A DNA stretch of 64,000 nucleotides from NCBI GenBank assembly GCA_903825895.1, contig CAIKCI010000017.1, forward strand, positions 16,001 to 80,000, given 5' to 3'. Positions 33,268 to 41,485 of the stretch are shown piece by piece. Under the pieces are notes generated by a model that did not search any database, was not told the DNA's origin, and saw only the letters and a program-made list of their open reading frames with translations. How positions within the stretch are numbered: the first letter of the stretch is position 1; each line of letters opens with the position of its first letter. Made by a program: the position numbers and the translations under genes. The stretch comes from an uncultured Actinomycetes bacterium. GTDB taxonomy: Bacteria > Actinomycetota > Acidimicrobiia > Acidimicrobiales > RAAP-2.

Positions 33268-34110
33268 ATGACTCAAACATCTCGTCCCGTCGCACTCGTT
33301 ACCGGAGCAAGCAGGGGCATCGGCAAGGCCGCTGCCATCGCTCTTGCGGAAGCAGGTTTCGATGTTGCCTGCACCGCCCGCACGCTCAACCGAGGTGAAG
33401 GAATCGATGACTCCGACACCGGAAACGGCGCTCCACTCCCCGGTTCCCTTGAAGAGACGACAGAACTCATCGATGCAATGGGCGTGCGCAGCATGGCACT
33501 GTTCGGTGATGTCTTACTTCCCCAAACGATGGTCGATGCTGCCATGACCGTCATCGACAAGTGGGGACGCATTGACGTGCTCGTCAATAATGCGATCTAC
33601 ACCGGGCCAGGTGGCATGGTTCGCCTCGTTGACCTCACTCCGGAACAACTTGAACTTCGGCTCCAGGGAAATGTCATCACCCAACTTATTTTGACCCAAG
33701 CCGTGCTCCCTTCGATGGTGGCTCAAGGAGGCGGAACGATTATTAATGTCTCTTCTCACGTCGCCGTGAGCGATCCCTTCGCTCCCGTTGGCGAAGGTGG
33801 TTGGGGCTTTGGTTACGCCGCCACAAAAGCTGCGTTCCACAAGATGGCACCCATGATCATGCTCGAACTTGGCGACCAGGGAATTACGGCATTTAATGTC
33901 GATCCTGGCTTTGTCGATACCGAGAAGCAACTCATCAACAAAGAAAAGACGGGACTCGCTGGACACTACGTCGGTGCTCCCCCAACCGTTCCCGGTAACG
34001 TCATCGCATGGCTGGCCACCGACCCCGAGGCGAAAGGACTGACCGGGTCCTATATTCGAGCGCAAAAACTCGCCCTCGAGCGAAACCTCCATCCCGATTG
34101 GCGGGTCTAG
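33268..34110 (+). CDS. Short-chain dehydrogenase/reductase
   Basis: This 280-residue classical SDR has VTGASRGIGKAAA, NNAIYTG, active-site Ser in NVSSHVAVS, and YAATK. The Arg/Thr in CTARTLNRG after strand two favours NADP(H). It opens a plus-strand operon SDR - enoyl-CoA hydratase - F420-type enzyme - SDR, with gaps of only 4, -4 and 11 bases. The reaction is probably reversible oxidation of a secondary alcohol in the pathway. The ATG looks leaderless (see promoter). Confidence 0.85.
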   Translation: MTQTSRPVALVTGASRGIGKAAAIALAEAGFDVACTARTLNRGEGIDDSDTGNGAPLPGSLEETTELIDAMGVRSMALFGDVLLPQTMVDAAMTVIDKWGRIDVLVNNAIYTGPGGMVRLVDLTPEQLELRLQGNVITQLILTQAVLPSMVAQGGGTIINVSSHVAVSDPFAPVGEGGWGFGYAATKAAFHKMAPMIMLELGDQGITAFNVDPGFVDTEKQLINKEKTGLAGHYVGAPPTVPGNVIAWLATDPEAKGLTGSYIRAQKLALERNLHPDWRV

Positions 34111-34114
34111 TTCA

Positions 34115-34891
34115 ATGCTCGACATAGAAATTACCAACAGTGTTGCCTGCATCACGCTGAACCGACCCGAGAAACGCAATGCGCTGACGGTCGCCATCGT
34201 CGCTCAAATCGGACGGGCTCTTAAAGAGGTCGACGAAAGTGATGAAGTTTCAGCCATCATTCTCACCGGAGTCGACCCCGCATTTTGCGCAGGGTTCGAT
34301 CTTCATGGCATCGCTACAGAAGATCCGATTCCTCAACGAGATCGCCAAGAATATGGCGAGGTTGAGAACATCCGTGGATTGCTCCCCAACCATGTCACGC
34401 CAATCATTGGCGCCATAAATGGCGCCGCCGTTACTGGAGGATTGGAACTGGCCTTGGGGTGTGATTTTCTTATCGCTTCGGAGCGAGCGCGCTTCGCCGA
34501 CACCCACGCTCGAGTCGGATTGATGCCGGGAGGCGGCATCACCATTCGTCTCCCGGAACGTATCGGTATCTCACGAGCCCGCCAGATGAGTTTCACCGGC
34601 GACTTCATTGATGCACCAACGGCACTCTCGTGGGGTCTCGTCAACGAAGTTGTCCCCCATGAAGATCTCCTTGCACGGGCACAATCACTCGGTGAGTCCA
34701 TCGCCTCGATTCCTCGCAAGAATGTCCGAGAAATCCGATCAATGTATGCAGAAATGGGAGAGATATCCGGATCAGAGGCTTACGCCACAGAGCTTCGTTT
34801 GGCGCGATCATGGATGGCCCAACAGTTTGATGCCAAACGCCTTGAAAAAGAGGCTGCGAATATTATCGACCGTGGGAGTGCTCAACAGTGA
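34115..34891 (+). CDS. Enoyl-CoA hydratase/isomerase family protein
   Basis: This 258-residue crotonase-fold protein has the oxyanion-hole segments DPAFCAGFDL and NGAAVTGGLELALGCDF. The first catalytic Glu position (GGLELA) is kept, while the second (normally in a PE-I/V-LG segment) reads FADTHARVGLMPG, with Thr-His instead of Pro-Glu. Many mycobacterial EchA paralogues share this change, so hydration, isomerisation or hydrolysis are all possible. Its stop overlaps the start of the next gene by 4 bases. Confidence 0.85.
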   Translation: MLDIEITNSVACITLNRPEKRNALTVAIVAQIGRALKEVDESDEVSAIILTGVDPAFCAGFDLHGIATEDPIPQRDRQEYGEVENIRGLLPNHVTPIIGAINGAAVTGGLELALGCDFLIASERARFADTHARVGLMPGGGITIRLPERIGISRARQMSFTGDFIDAPTALSWGLVNEVVPHEDLLARAQSLGESIASIPRKNVREIRSMYAEMGEISGSEAYATELRLARSWMAQQFDAKRLEKEAANIIDRGSAQQ

Positions 34892-35946
34892 AGGTCTATG
34901 CCGGCATGGACCCGCACATTTCATTGTCCGAAGTCATCACTCACGCCCAACGAGTCGAGGCCCTTGGCTACGACGGAATCCATGTCGCCGAAACTGTCCA
35001 TGACGCACTCGCACTTTCACTCTTAATTGCGGAACACACCACGAGGATCACCATCCGGACAAGTGTTGCCTTGGCATTCGTACGAAGCCCGACGTTGATG
35101 GCCTACAGCGCATGGGATTTGGCAAAATTTTCGGGAGGGCGCTTCCAACTTGGCCTCGGCACGCAGATCCGCCAAAACATTGAAGGTCGCTACGGCATGC
35201 CCTGGGGCGATCCAGCAAATCAGATGCGCGACTACCTCGGGGCCCTTGAAGCACTGTTTAGGTGCTTTGCCACCGGCGGACCGATTAACTACCGCTCAAA
35301 GAACTACGACCTCACCCGCATGCAGCCCTATTTCAATCCCGGTCCTGACATTGAAACGTCTCCGCCGGCACTTTGGCTTGGCGGCGTGAATCCTAAAATT
35401 TGTCATCTCGCTGGTGAAGTTGCAGAAGGGTTTGTCACCCACCCGACGAATTCAAATCCTCGTTATTTAGAAACGAGATGTATTCCAAATCTTTTGGCAG
35501 GATTCAAGGAGGCCAGGCGAGACCCCAAAGACTTTGAATTGGTCGTTGGAACTCAAGTGATTACGGGTGCAACGACCAAAGCATTAGATGAAGAGCGAGA
35601 GCGCCAACGTAAGCTTTTTGCGTTCCTCTACTCCACTCCGGCTTATCGCCCAACTCTCGAACTCTACGGATGGGGTGCCCTCGCCGAACGCCTTCAAGAG
35701 ATGATCCGTCGAGATGAGTGGGATGATCTCGGCCATGTGGTCACCGATGAGGTACTCGATACCTTGATTCCAACAGGATCATTTGATGAACTTCCCTCAC
35801 TTCTGGCAGAGCGTCTTGGCCATCTCTGCCAAGGTGTGACTCTTTCTCCTCCAATCGAGAAGGATCATGACCTCGCGTTCCGCCAAGTAATCGCTGCTCT
35901 TCAGCAGGTGCCAACCACCCCTCTCTCATTCGCCACCGTTCACTAG
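34888..35946 (+). CDS. F420-type luciferase-like oxidoreductase (TIGR03617-like)
   Basis: This 352-residue LLM-class oxidoreductase has GYDGIHVAETVHDALAL, SVALAFVRSPTLMAYSAWDL and GRFQLGLGTQIRQNIEGRYG, matching the TIGR03617 group as I recall it. The cofactor is expected to be F420, or FMN for monooxygenases. GTG 34888 overlaps the hydratase stop (GTGA), a sign of translational coupling. It is the second LLM enzyme within 6 kb and clearly divergent from the one at 28.8 kb, so they probably act on different pathway steps. Confidence 0.85.
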   Translation: MKVYAGMDPHISLSEVITHAQRVEALGYDGIHVAETVHDALALSLLIAEHTTRITIRTSVALAFVRSPTLMAYSAWDLAKFSGGRFQLGLGTQIRQNIEGRYGMPWGDPANQMRDYLGALEALFRCFATGGPINYRSKNYDLTRMQPYFNPGPDIETSPPALWLGGVNPKICHLAGEVAEGFVTHPTNSNPRYLETRCIPNLLAGFKEARRDPKDFELVVGTQVITGATTKALDEERERQRKLFAFLYSTPAYRPTLELYGWGALAERLQEMIRRDEWDDLGHVVTDEVLDTLIPTGSFDELPSLLAERLGHLCQGVTLSPPIEKDHDLAFRQVIAALQQVPTTPLSFATVH

Positions 35947-35957
35947 AAAGAGTCACC

Positions 35958-36749
35958 ATGGGATTACTTGAAGGAAAAGTCGCACTGATTTCGGGAGGTG
36001 CGTTTGGTATCGGTCGTGCAACCTCGCTGGCGATGGCGCGTGAGGGCGCATCAGTCATTATCGGTGATCTTTACGAAAACAAAGCGCAAGACGTTGCCGA
36101 CATGATTACCGAAAACGGCGGCCAGGCGAAGGCCACGCACCTCGATGTCGGCGATGACGACAGCGTCGCTGCCATGGTGGCCTTTGCCGTTCATCATTTT
36201 GGTGGCGTGGACTGTGTCGACCACAATGCAGCAAAGACAGACTTCACGCGCGACCTCGACGCAGTGAACGTGGATCTTGACACCTGGGATGACGTCCATA
36301 GAGTCGTCGAAAAAGGTGCGCTTCATCTCGCGCGACATAGCATTCCCATCATGATCGAACGAGGTGGTGGGGCGATCGTCAATATCTCTTCAGGTTCTGC
36401 CACCATTGGCGAACGCTCGCGTGTGGCTTACGGTGCATCAAAAGCCGGCCTTGAGCAACTCACACGTCATCTTGCGAATCGCTATGGGAGCGAAGGGATT
36501 CGCACCAACACCATCGCCCCAGGCTTTATCGCTACGGATTCTGCCGAGCGCGGAATCCCCGACGCTCTGCGCAACGTTCTCGCTGCCCAAAACCCACTAC
36601 GCCGACTTGGAACGCCAGATGACATCGCCAAGGTGGTCGTCTTTCTCCTCTCGGATATGGCGAGCTATATCAATGGCCAAGTCCTTCACGTCGATGGTGG
36701 AACGATGATCGCCGGTGTTCTCGCCAGTGTTCCTCAAGCCGAGGGATAA
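35958..36749 (+). CDS. Short-chain dehydrogenase/reductase
   Basis: This 263-residue classical SDR carries SGGAFGIGRATSLAMAREG, an Asp after strand two (IIGDLYENKA) that favours NAD(H), a Ser in NISSGSATIG and YGASK. In place of the NNAG motif it reads DHNAAKTD. It ends the plus-strand operon and its stop is 4 bases from the convergent SDR at 36754. The two SDRs differ clearly in sequence, so this is not a recent duplication. Confidence 0.85.
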   Translation: MGLLEGKVALISGGAFGIGRATSLAMAREGASVIIGDLYENKAQDVADMITENGGQAKATHLDVGDDDSVAAMVAFAVHHFGGVDCVDHNAAKTDFTRDLDAVNVDLDTWDDVHRVVEKGALHLARHSIPIMIERGGGAIVNISSGSATIGERSRVAYGASKAGLEQLTRHLANRYGSEGIRTNTIAPGFIATDSAERGIPDALRNVLAAQNPLRRLGTPDDIAKVVVFLLSDMASYINGQVLHVDGGTMIAGVLASVPQAEG

Positions 36750-36753
36750 CAGA

Positions 36754-37548
36754 TCAGTCGGGAAGATCGGGCACCCAGTTGACACCGTTGATATGGCTTC
36801 CGCCATCAACGAACAGGGTGTTGCCAGTGAGGTAGTGCGCATCGTCGCTGGCGAGGAAAAGAGCCACGGGAGCGATGTCTTTTTCTGGATCTCCGAGATA
36901 TCCCATCGGATTGGATGCATCGGCCATCGTTTCGATCTCAGGGTGCTGCGCAGCGATCGCACGAAAAGCGGCACTCTTTGCCCCGGGGCAGATGGCGTTG
37001 GCGATGATGCCGTACTGCGCCCATTCTCGAGCTGCAGAACGGGTCAACGCACGTAGCGCTTCTTTTCCTCCGTTGTATTCGGCTGTTCCAATATGGGCAT
37101 TGACGCCATTGAGAGAACAAAGATTAATGATGTTGCCCCGACCCTGATTTCTCATCGTAGGAAACGCAGCTTGCATCGCCCAGAGAGGAGCAAAATACGC
37201 GATATTCAAACCATGCTGCATGAGTTCATCAGTCTTCTTTTCTAACCTTCCTATTTGGCCACCACCCCATGCGTTGTTCACCAAGATATCGATTGTGTCA
37301 AAACTGCTTAGTGCATCTCCCACCATCGACTCGACCTGGTCCTTTTTTGTAACGTCAACGGTCAGGGCTTTAGCAACGCCACCGATCTCGTCGGTGATTG
37401 CTGTTGCGACGCGTCGCGCGGCTTCGCCATTGATGTCAGCCACAATCACCTTGGCGCCTTCTTGAGCAAATCGTCGCGCGATTCCCTCACCTATCCCATC
37501 TCCCCCGCCGGTGACCACTGCGATTCGGCCTTCAATTCGCCCACTCAT
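36754..37548 (-). CDS. Short-chain dehydrogenase/reductase
   Basis: This 264-residue classical SDR shows VTGGGDGIGEGIARRFAQEG, VADINGEAA (Asp, so NAD-preferring), LVNNAWGGG, a Ser in NLCSLNG and YNGGK as the catalytic pair. It is transcribed with the carboxymuconolactone-decarboxylase-like gene 18 bases upstream and the hydroxyisobutyrate-dehydrogenase-like gene before that. Substrate unknown. Confidence 0.85.
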   Translation of the reverse strand: MSGRIEGRIAVVTGGGDGIGEGIARRFAQEGAKVIVADINGEAARRVATAITDEIGGVAKALTVDVTKKDQVESMVGDALSSFDTIDILVNNAWGGGQIGRLEKKTDELMQHGLNIAYFAPLWAMQAAFPTMRNQGRGNIINLCSLNGVNAHIGTAEYNGGKEALRALTRSAAREWAQYGIIANAICPGAKSAAFRAIAAQHPEIETMADASNPMGYLGDPEKDIAPVALFLASDDAHYLTGNTLFVDGGSHINGVNWVPDLPD

Positions 37549-37566
37549 AAAAATTCCCCTTTGTTG

Positions 37567-37941
37567 TTATGGTCCAGCTATGGCTTTTTCTGCTGCGTCT
37601 CTCGCTACCGTCGACAAGGGCCAGCCAACGTAGTGCGCGAGATGAACCACTAATGCTCGCACCTGTTCTTTGTCGAGTTCATCGTGATCCAAAGCGGCTT
37701 TGAACTGAACTTCTAAGAGGGGGCCGATACCCATTGCGGCGATCGCACCAATCGTGATCAACCGACGATCCCGAATGGTGAGTTCAGGTTGTGACCAAAT
37801 CTCACCGAAAAGATGATCAACAGTCTGCTTGAGATAGTCGCTCTCCTCAGTGTCAGGATCCACCGAGAACCCATAAACGGCCTCCATCATCTCCATTCCT
37901 CGCTGGCGTGCCGACCCTTCTTCTCTTGATTCCGTGCCCAT
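37567..37941 (-). CDS. Carboxymuconolactone decarboxylase-like protein
   Basis: This 124-residue all-helical protein of the CMD/AhpD family has DRRLITIGAIAAMG, ALDHDELDKEQVRALVVHLAHYVGWP and lacks the CxxC pair of AhpD peroxidases, so it belongs to the PcaC-like branch. PcaC decarboxylates a lactone in protocatechuate breakdown; the assignment to that exact reaction is not justified here. It lies between the SDR and the dehydrogenase-like gene on the minus strand with gaps below 30 bases. Confidence 0.78.
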   Translation of the reverse strand: MGTESREEGSARQRGMEMMEAVYGFSVDPDTEESDYLKQTVDHLFGEIWSQPELTIRDRRLITIGAIAAMGIGPLLEVQFKAALDHDELDKEQVRALVVHLAHYVGWPLSTVARDAAEKAIAGP

Positions 37942-37969
37942 CTCATTCCCCTTTGCTTCTGGTCATTCT

Positions 37970-38875
37970 TCACTTCTCTTTTACGGAAACACCAAAAATC
38001 TCGTGACAGTTTGCATGGGTCAACTCGGCTCCCGGAAGTTCAACACCAAAGGCATTTGCTGCCTGAATCGCTGCGGCAAGATCCTTTTGAGCTATCGCCA
38101 CAGTAGATTTCATGTACTCCACAAGTTCCGGTTGAGTTACTTCATCAAAAGGCTCCGTTGACGGTCGAATCATCAGCGTTGTTGCCCCACCAATCTTTGC
38201 GTCAGACGCTCGGATCACCTGCGCTAATTTTTCAAGGTCAATGCCACCAGCCTCGGCGAGGCGTTGGCCTTCATAGGCCGCCAGCCAGGAACCATACTGA
38301 ACGATATTTCTGGCAAGTTTGGCGAGGAGCCCTGATCCAAGCGGTCCCATCTCCACGACGAGTGAACTGAATGCGTTGAGTACCGGAGTAACGAGCTCGA
38401 TCACGCCATGGTCACCTCCGACCATTGAAATCAACTCGCCTCTCTTGGCTGACGCTGCTCCGCCACTGACACCGCAGTCAATGACGGCAACACCGGTTCC
38501 TACAGTGGCCAACGCGAGTGCATGAACTGCCTCAGGTGAGATCGTGCTGACAATCACCACGACACCTTCTTCCATTGAATCGAGAACGGCACCTGGACCA
38601 ATCAACACACTCTTCACCTGTTCGTCGTTGACCACCGCAACGATGACAATGTCTGAACGAGATCCAAGATCGGCGAGGTCATCTGCCACGTCAGCGACGT
38701 CAGAAAACAGCTCGGCCGCTTCCGTCTTTCTATCAAAGACCACGAGAGGGAATTTTGCAGTTGCGATACTTGAAGCGATTCCTTGTCCAATATCGCCTAC
38801 CCCGATTACGCCAACAGTTGGTTTCTCATTTCTCGAGAAGAGATCGCTGAGATGAACAAACGATTGCAGGGCCAT
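37970..38875 (-). CDS. 3-hydroxyisobutyrate dehydrogenase-like protein
   Basis: This 301-residue beta-hydroxyacid dehydrogenase has VGVIGVGDIGQGIASSI (the usual GLGxMG is GVGDIG), the substrate-binding DCGVSGGAASAKRG and the catalytic Lys in GSGLLAKLARNI. FDRK after strand two suggests NADP use. Members oxidise 3-hydroxyisobutyrate, tartronate semialdehyde or related acids, or reduce imines. It is the first gene of the minus-strand trio and starts 55 bases after tRNA-Arg on the same strand. Confidence 0.85.
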   Translation of the reverse strand: MALQSFVHLSDLFSRNEKPTVGVIGVGDIGQGIASSIATAKFPLVVFDRKTEAAELFSDVADVADDLADLGSRSDIVIVAVVNDEQVKSVLIGPGAVLDSMEEGVVVIVSTISPEAVHALALATVGTGVAVIDCGVSGGAASAKRGELISMVGGDHGVIELVTPVLNAFSSLVVEMGPLGSGLLAKLARNIVQYGSWLAAYEGQRLAEAGGIDLEKLAQVIRASDAKIGGATTLMIRPSTEPFDEVTQPELVEYMKSTVAIAQKDLAAAIQAANAFGVELPGAELTHANCHEIFGVSVKEK

Positions 38876-38930
38876 AGACCGCTACGTTACAGAAGGATCG
38901 CAAGGCAAACCTGCTTGGGGGGAACGTGAA

Positions 38931-39007
38931 TGGTGCACTCGGAGGGATTCGAACCCCCAACCCTCTGATCCGAAGTCAGATGCTCTAGTCCGTTGAGCTA
39001 CGAGTGC
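38931..39007 (-). tRNA. tRNA-Arg (anticodon UCG)
   Basis: Read on the minus strand, acceptor GCACTCG pairs with CGAGTGC, the anticodon stem TCTGA/TCAGA encloses CTTCGGA, giving anticodon TCG, and the T arm is GGGGG-TTCGAAT-CCCTC-like. CCA is encoded (38931-38933). It is nearly identical in the D and T arms to the tRNA-Arg(ACG) at 47.6 kb on the same strand. Confidence 0.95.
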
Positions 39008-39093
39008 GTGCTGCGCCCTTTGACTCTAGCCAACGGAAGGACCTCATTGATCAGAAGCAGGGAGATCCTGATTATTCAGGCAATACTGAAGTA

Positions 39094-40140
39094 ATGGAGA
39101 GTGAGGCACAAGAGTGGCGCGAAGACCTCCATCGTGCCTTTCGTGAAGAAGAACGCTCAATCAGCATCCCAGGAACGATCATTGGTGCCTTAATCAGCAG
39201 CATTCCTTTGATGTTGGGTGTCATTTTCGATCACCGCACCGTCGGACTCTTTGCCAGCCTCGGCGGATTAAACGTCGGCTTGGCCCTGAGTTCTGGCTCT
39301 CAAAAAATGCGCCTGCGATGGGGAATGGTGGCTCTGGTTGGGAGCACGATTGGTGTAGCGCTGGCTACCTCAATTCACAATATTGGCTGGCTCGCCCTTC
39401 TCTTATCTTTTTTCTGGATAGCCGGCTGGGCATTACTGCGCGCAATCGGCGTCGCTGGGATCTTTGTTGGCTTTGTCAATGCTGCCGTTTTTATTATCGT
39501 GCTCGGTCAGCCTGAAAACGCATCCAATATTCTTCCCCAAACAATTTCTTATTTTGTTGGAGGTCTGATTGGCTTATTCCTTATTGCCCTCTTTGTGACG
39601 CATCCGGCAAAGAATAGAGAGGAACTCCAACGTATTGAGTGGAACAAATTGTGGACAGCGCTGTGCGGGTGGAACGTCATCACCCGTCACGCATTACGTG
39701 CTGGCTTTTTAGTTGCCGCAGGAACGGCGCTCTACCGGGGTTTCGCTCTTGATCAGGGCTACTGGATCCCACTCGCCATCGTGGCGGTAATTCAGCCAGA
39801 CGGTACAGCGACGAGAGTGCGCGCACTCCAGCGAGGGGCTGGGACATTAGTAGGAGTTTCGATTGCCGGGATTATTGCAATCTTCACGCATAACGAAGCC
39901 GTCTTAGTCGCCTGTGTCTTTCTCTCGTCAGGAAGTCTTTTCGCCTTGAAAGATCGTGGCTATTACTGGCTCGTCATTCTCTTGACTCCAACGGTGATCT
40001 TCATGCTTTCTGCCATTCATCTCCAAGGTGGCACACTGTTTTACTATCGCATCATTGACAACGCTATTGGCATCATCATGGCATTGCTGCTGATTGAAGT
40101 TTCTGACCGACTGCTAAAGGAGCGCCGTGCCACTACTTGA
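39094..40140 (+). CDS. FUSC-family membrane protein
   Basis: This protein of about 348 residues has two blocks of hydrophobic segments (residues about 25-165 and 205-340) around a charged cytoplasmic loop (HPAKNREELQRIEWNKLW), the arrangement of FUSC/aromatic-acid-efflux-like proteins. The second block begins RHALRAGFLVAAGTALYRG and contains GYWIPLAIVAVIQPD, the core FUSC motif. ATG 39094 is preferred because the longer ORF begins with a GTG inside the tRNA gene. Export of an aromatic or other weak acid is the family role. It overlaps the RNA methyltransferase start by 14 bases. Confidence 0.8.
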   Translation: MESEAQEWREDLHRAFREEERSISIPGTIIGALISSIPLMLGVIFDHRTVGLFASLGGLNVGLALSSGSQKMRLRWGMVALVGSTIGVALATSIHNIGWLALLLSFFWIAGWALLRAIGVAGIFVGFVNAAVFIIVLGQPENASNILPQTISYFVGGLIGLFLIALFVTHPAKNREELQRIEWNKLWTALCGWNVITRHALRAGFLVAAGTALYRGFALDQGYWIPLAIVAVIQPDGTATRVRALQRGAGTLVGVSIAGIIAIFTHNEAVLVACVFLSSGSLFALKDRGYYWLVILLTPTVIFMLSAIHLQGGTLFYYRIIDNAIGIIMALLLIEVSDRLLKERRATT

Positions 40141-41368
40141 ACTCACCCTCGGAAATCCCGCCAACGGAGGGGGTTGTGTGGCGCGCGACAGCTCAGGACG
40201 GGTCGTCTTCGTTCGCCACGGTCTTCCTGGAGAGCGAGTGCTTGCTCGTCTCACCGAGGAACACCCCAAGTGGGCTCGGGCTGATGCCGTAGAGATTCTC
40301 GAGCCTTCACCGGATCGCGTTACGCCCCCATGCGTCTTTTCAGGTCCGGGGAACTGTGGAGGATGTGACTACCAACATGTTTCCCTTGAGGCACAAAGGG
40401 AACTCAAACGACAACTCCTCAAGGAGCAACTGCGACGAGTCGGGAAGTTTGATCTGGATGTCACGGTGGAATCTATTTCTGGTGATAACTCTGGTCTTGG
40501 AACTCGAACACGACTTCGCTTTGGGATTTCTGACAGCGGAACCTTCGCTATGCGGCGACATCGGAGCCATGAACTTATTGAAATCACGACGTGCCTTCTG
40601 GGCAACGATGCGATCAAAAACGTCATGCAAGAGCACGAGTATTTCGAGGGGAACGACGATCTCTTGATCATCGCGCTCAACGGCAACGATGTTGCCCTCA
40701 CTCGTCGGGTTCATTTCGTTACTGAGAATGATGCTCTTGATGATCCATTCGACGATCAAATTGATGACGACGATGACTTTGAAGAGATGGAAGAAACCCA
40801 ACACACCTCTGTCGACGGTGTTGACTTCGATGTTTCACCAACGACCTTCTGGCAGTCGCATATCCAAGCACCTTCGCTGTTGGTGGAACGTGTTCTCGCT
40901 GCTCTGTCACTCTCGCCTGGAGATCGGGTCCTTGATCTTTACTGCGGTGCTGGTCTCTTCACAAAATTCATCGCACACGCCGTCGGCCCCGAGGGATTTG
41001 TCCTCGGCATCGAAGGATCGACAACGGCAACACGCGATGCGGAAGAAAATCTGACGGCATTTCCTTGGGCGGTCATTCAAGAGTCTTCGGTGAGCACGTC
41101 CGTTCTCGCACGAGCGAGCGAAGGCTTTACCCATGCAGTACTGGATCCGCCAAGGAGCGGGGTCGATGCTGGGGCACTTCGGACCTTAAGCGCGATGAAT
41201 ACCTTGACCACCATTGTCTCGGTTTCATGTGACCCAGCGACGTTTGCACGTGACCTTCGAATTCTTGTTGATGAGGGCTGGGAGATTTCATCGCTGAGGG
41301 CGTTTGACCTTTTCCCGATGACTGAACATATTGAATGTCTCGCCGTCCTGCTCCGAGATGGCGAATAG
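40127..41368 (+). CDS. RNA m5U methyltransferase (TrmA/RlmD family)
   Basis: This 413-residue protein has an N-terminal TRAM-like domain (residues 1-60), an iron-sulfur cysteine cluster (CVFSGPGNCGGCDYQH), a SAM domain with VLDLYCGAGLFTKF, and the catalytic VSCDPATFARDL. It would methylate uridine in tRNA or rRNA. A very acidic insertion (residues about 203-222, DDPFDDQIDDDDDFEEMEE) sits between the two halves and appears unusual. GTG 40127 follows AAGGAGC. It overlaps the FUSC gene end. Confidence 0.88.
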   Translation: MPLLELTLGNPANGGGCVARDSSGRVVFVRHGLPGERVLARLTEEHPKWARADAVEILEPSPDRVTPPCVFSGPGNCGGCDYQHVSLEAQRELKRQLLKEQLRRVGKFDLDVTVESISGDNSGLGTRTRLRFGISDSGTFAMRRHRSHELIEITTCLLGNDAIKNVMQEHEYFEGNDDLLIIALNGNDVALTRRVHFVTENDALDDPFDDQIDDDDDFEEMEETQHTSVDGVDFDVSPTTFWQSHIQAPSLLVERVLAALSLSPGDRVLDLYCGAGLFTKFIAHAVGPEGFVLGIEGSTTATRDAEENLTAFPWAVIQESSVSTSVLARASEGFTHAVLDPPRSGVDAGALRTLSAMNTLTTIVSVSCDPATFARDLRILVDEGWEISSLRAFDLFPMTEHIECLAVLLRDGE

Positions 41369-41452
41369 CGCCTCACCATTAGAGATTTCTTGGCTGAACC
41401 GATTTGTCAACCACCATTCACTAACGTCGGGTTTTACGATGCAGGAGTCGCC

Positions 41453-41485
41453 ATGAACAACAAGCAAAACGGTAGTGATTCGTGA
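41453..41485 (+). CDS. Ten-codon leader ORF coupled to the amidase
   Basis: ATG 41453 with AGGAG 5 bases upstream encodes MNNKQNGSDS and ends in a TGA that overlaps the amidase GTG start (GTGA). The amidase start has no ribosome binding site of its own, so it may rely on ribosomes ending this leader. No gene product is known; the claim rests on the spacing and the missing Shine-Dalgarno sequence downstream. Confidence 0.5.
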   Translation: MNNKQNGSDS

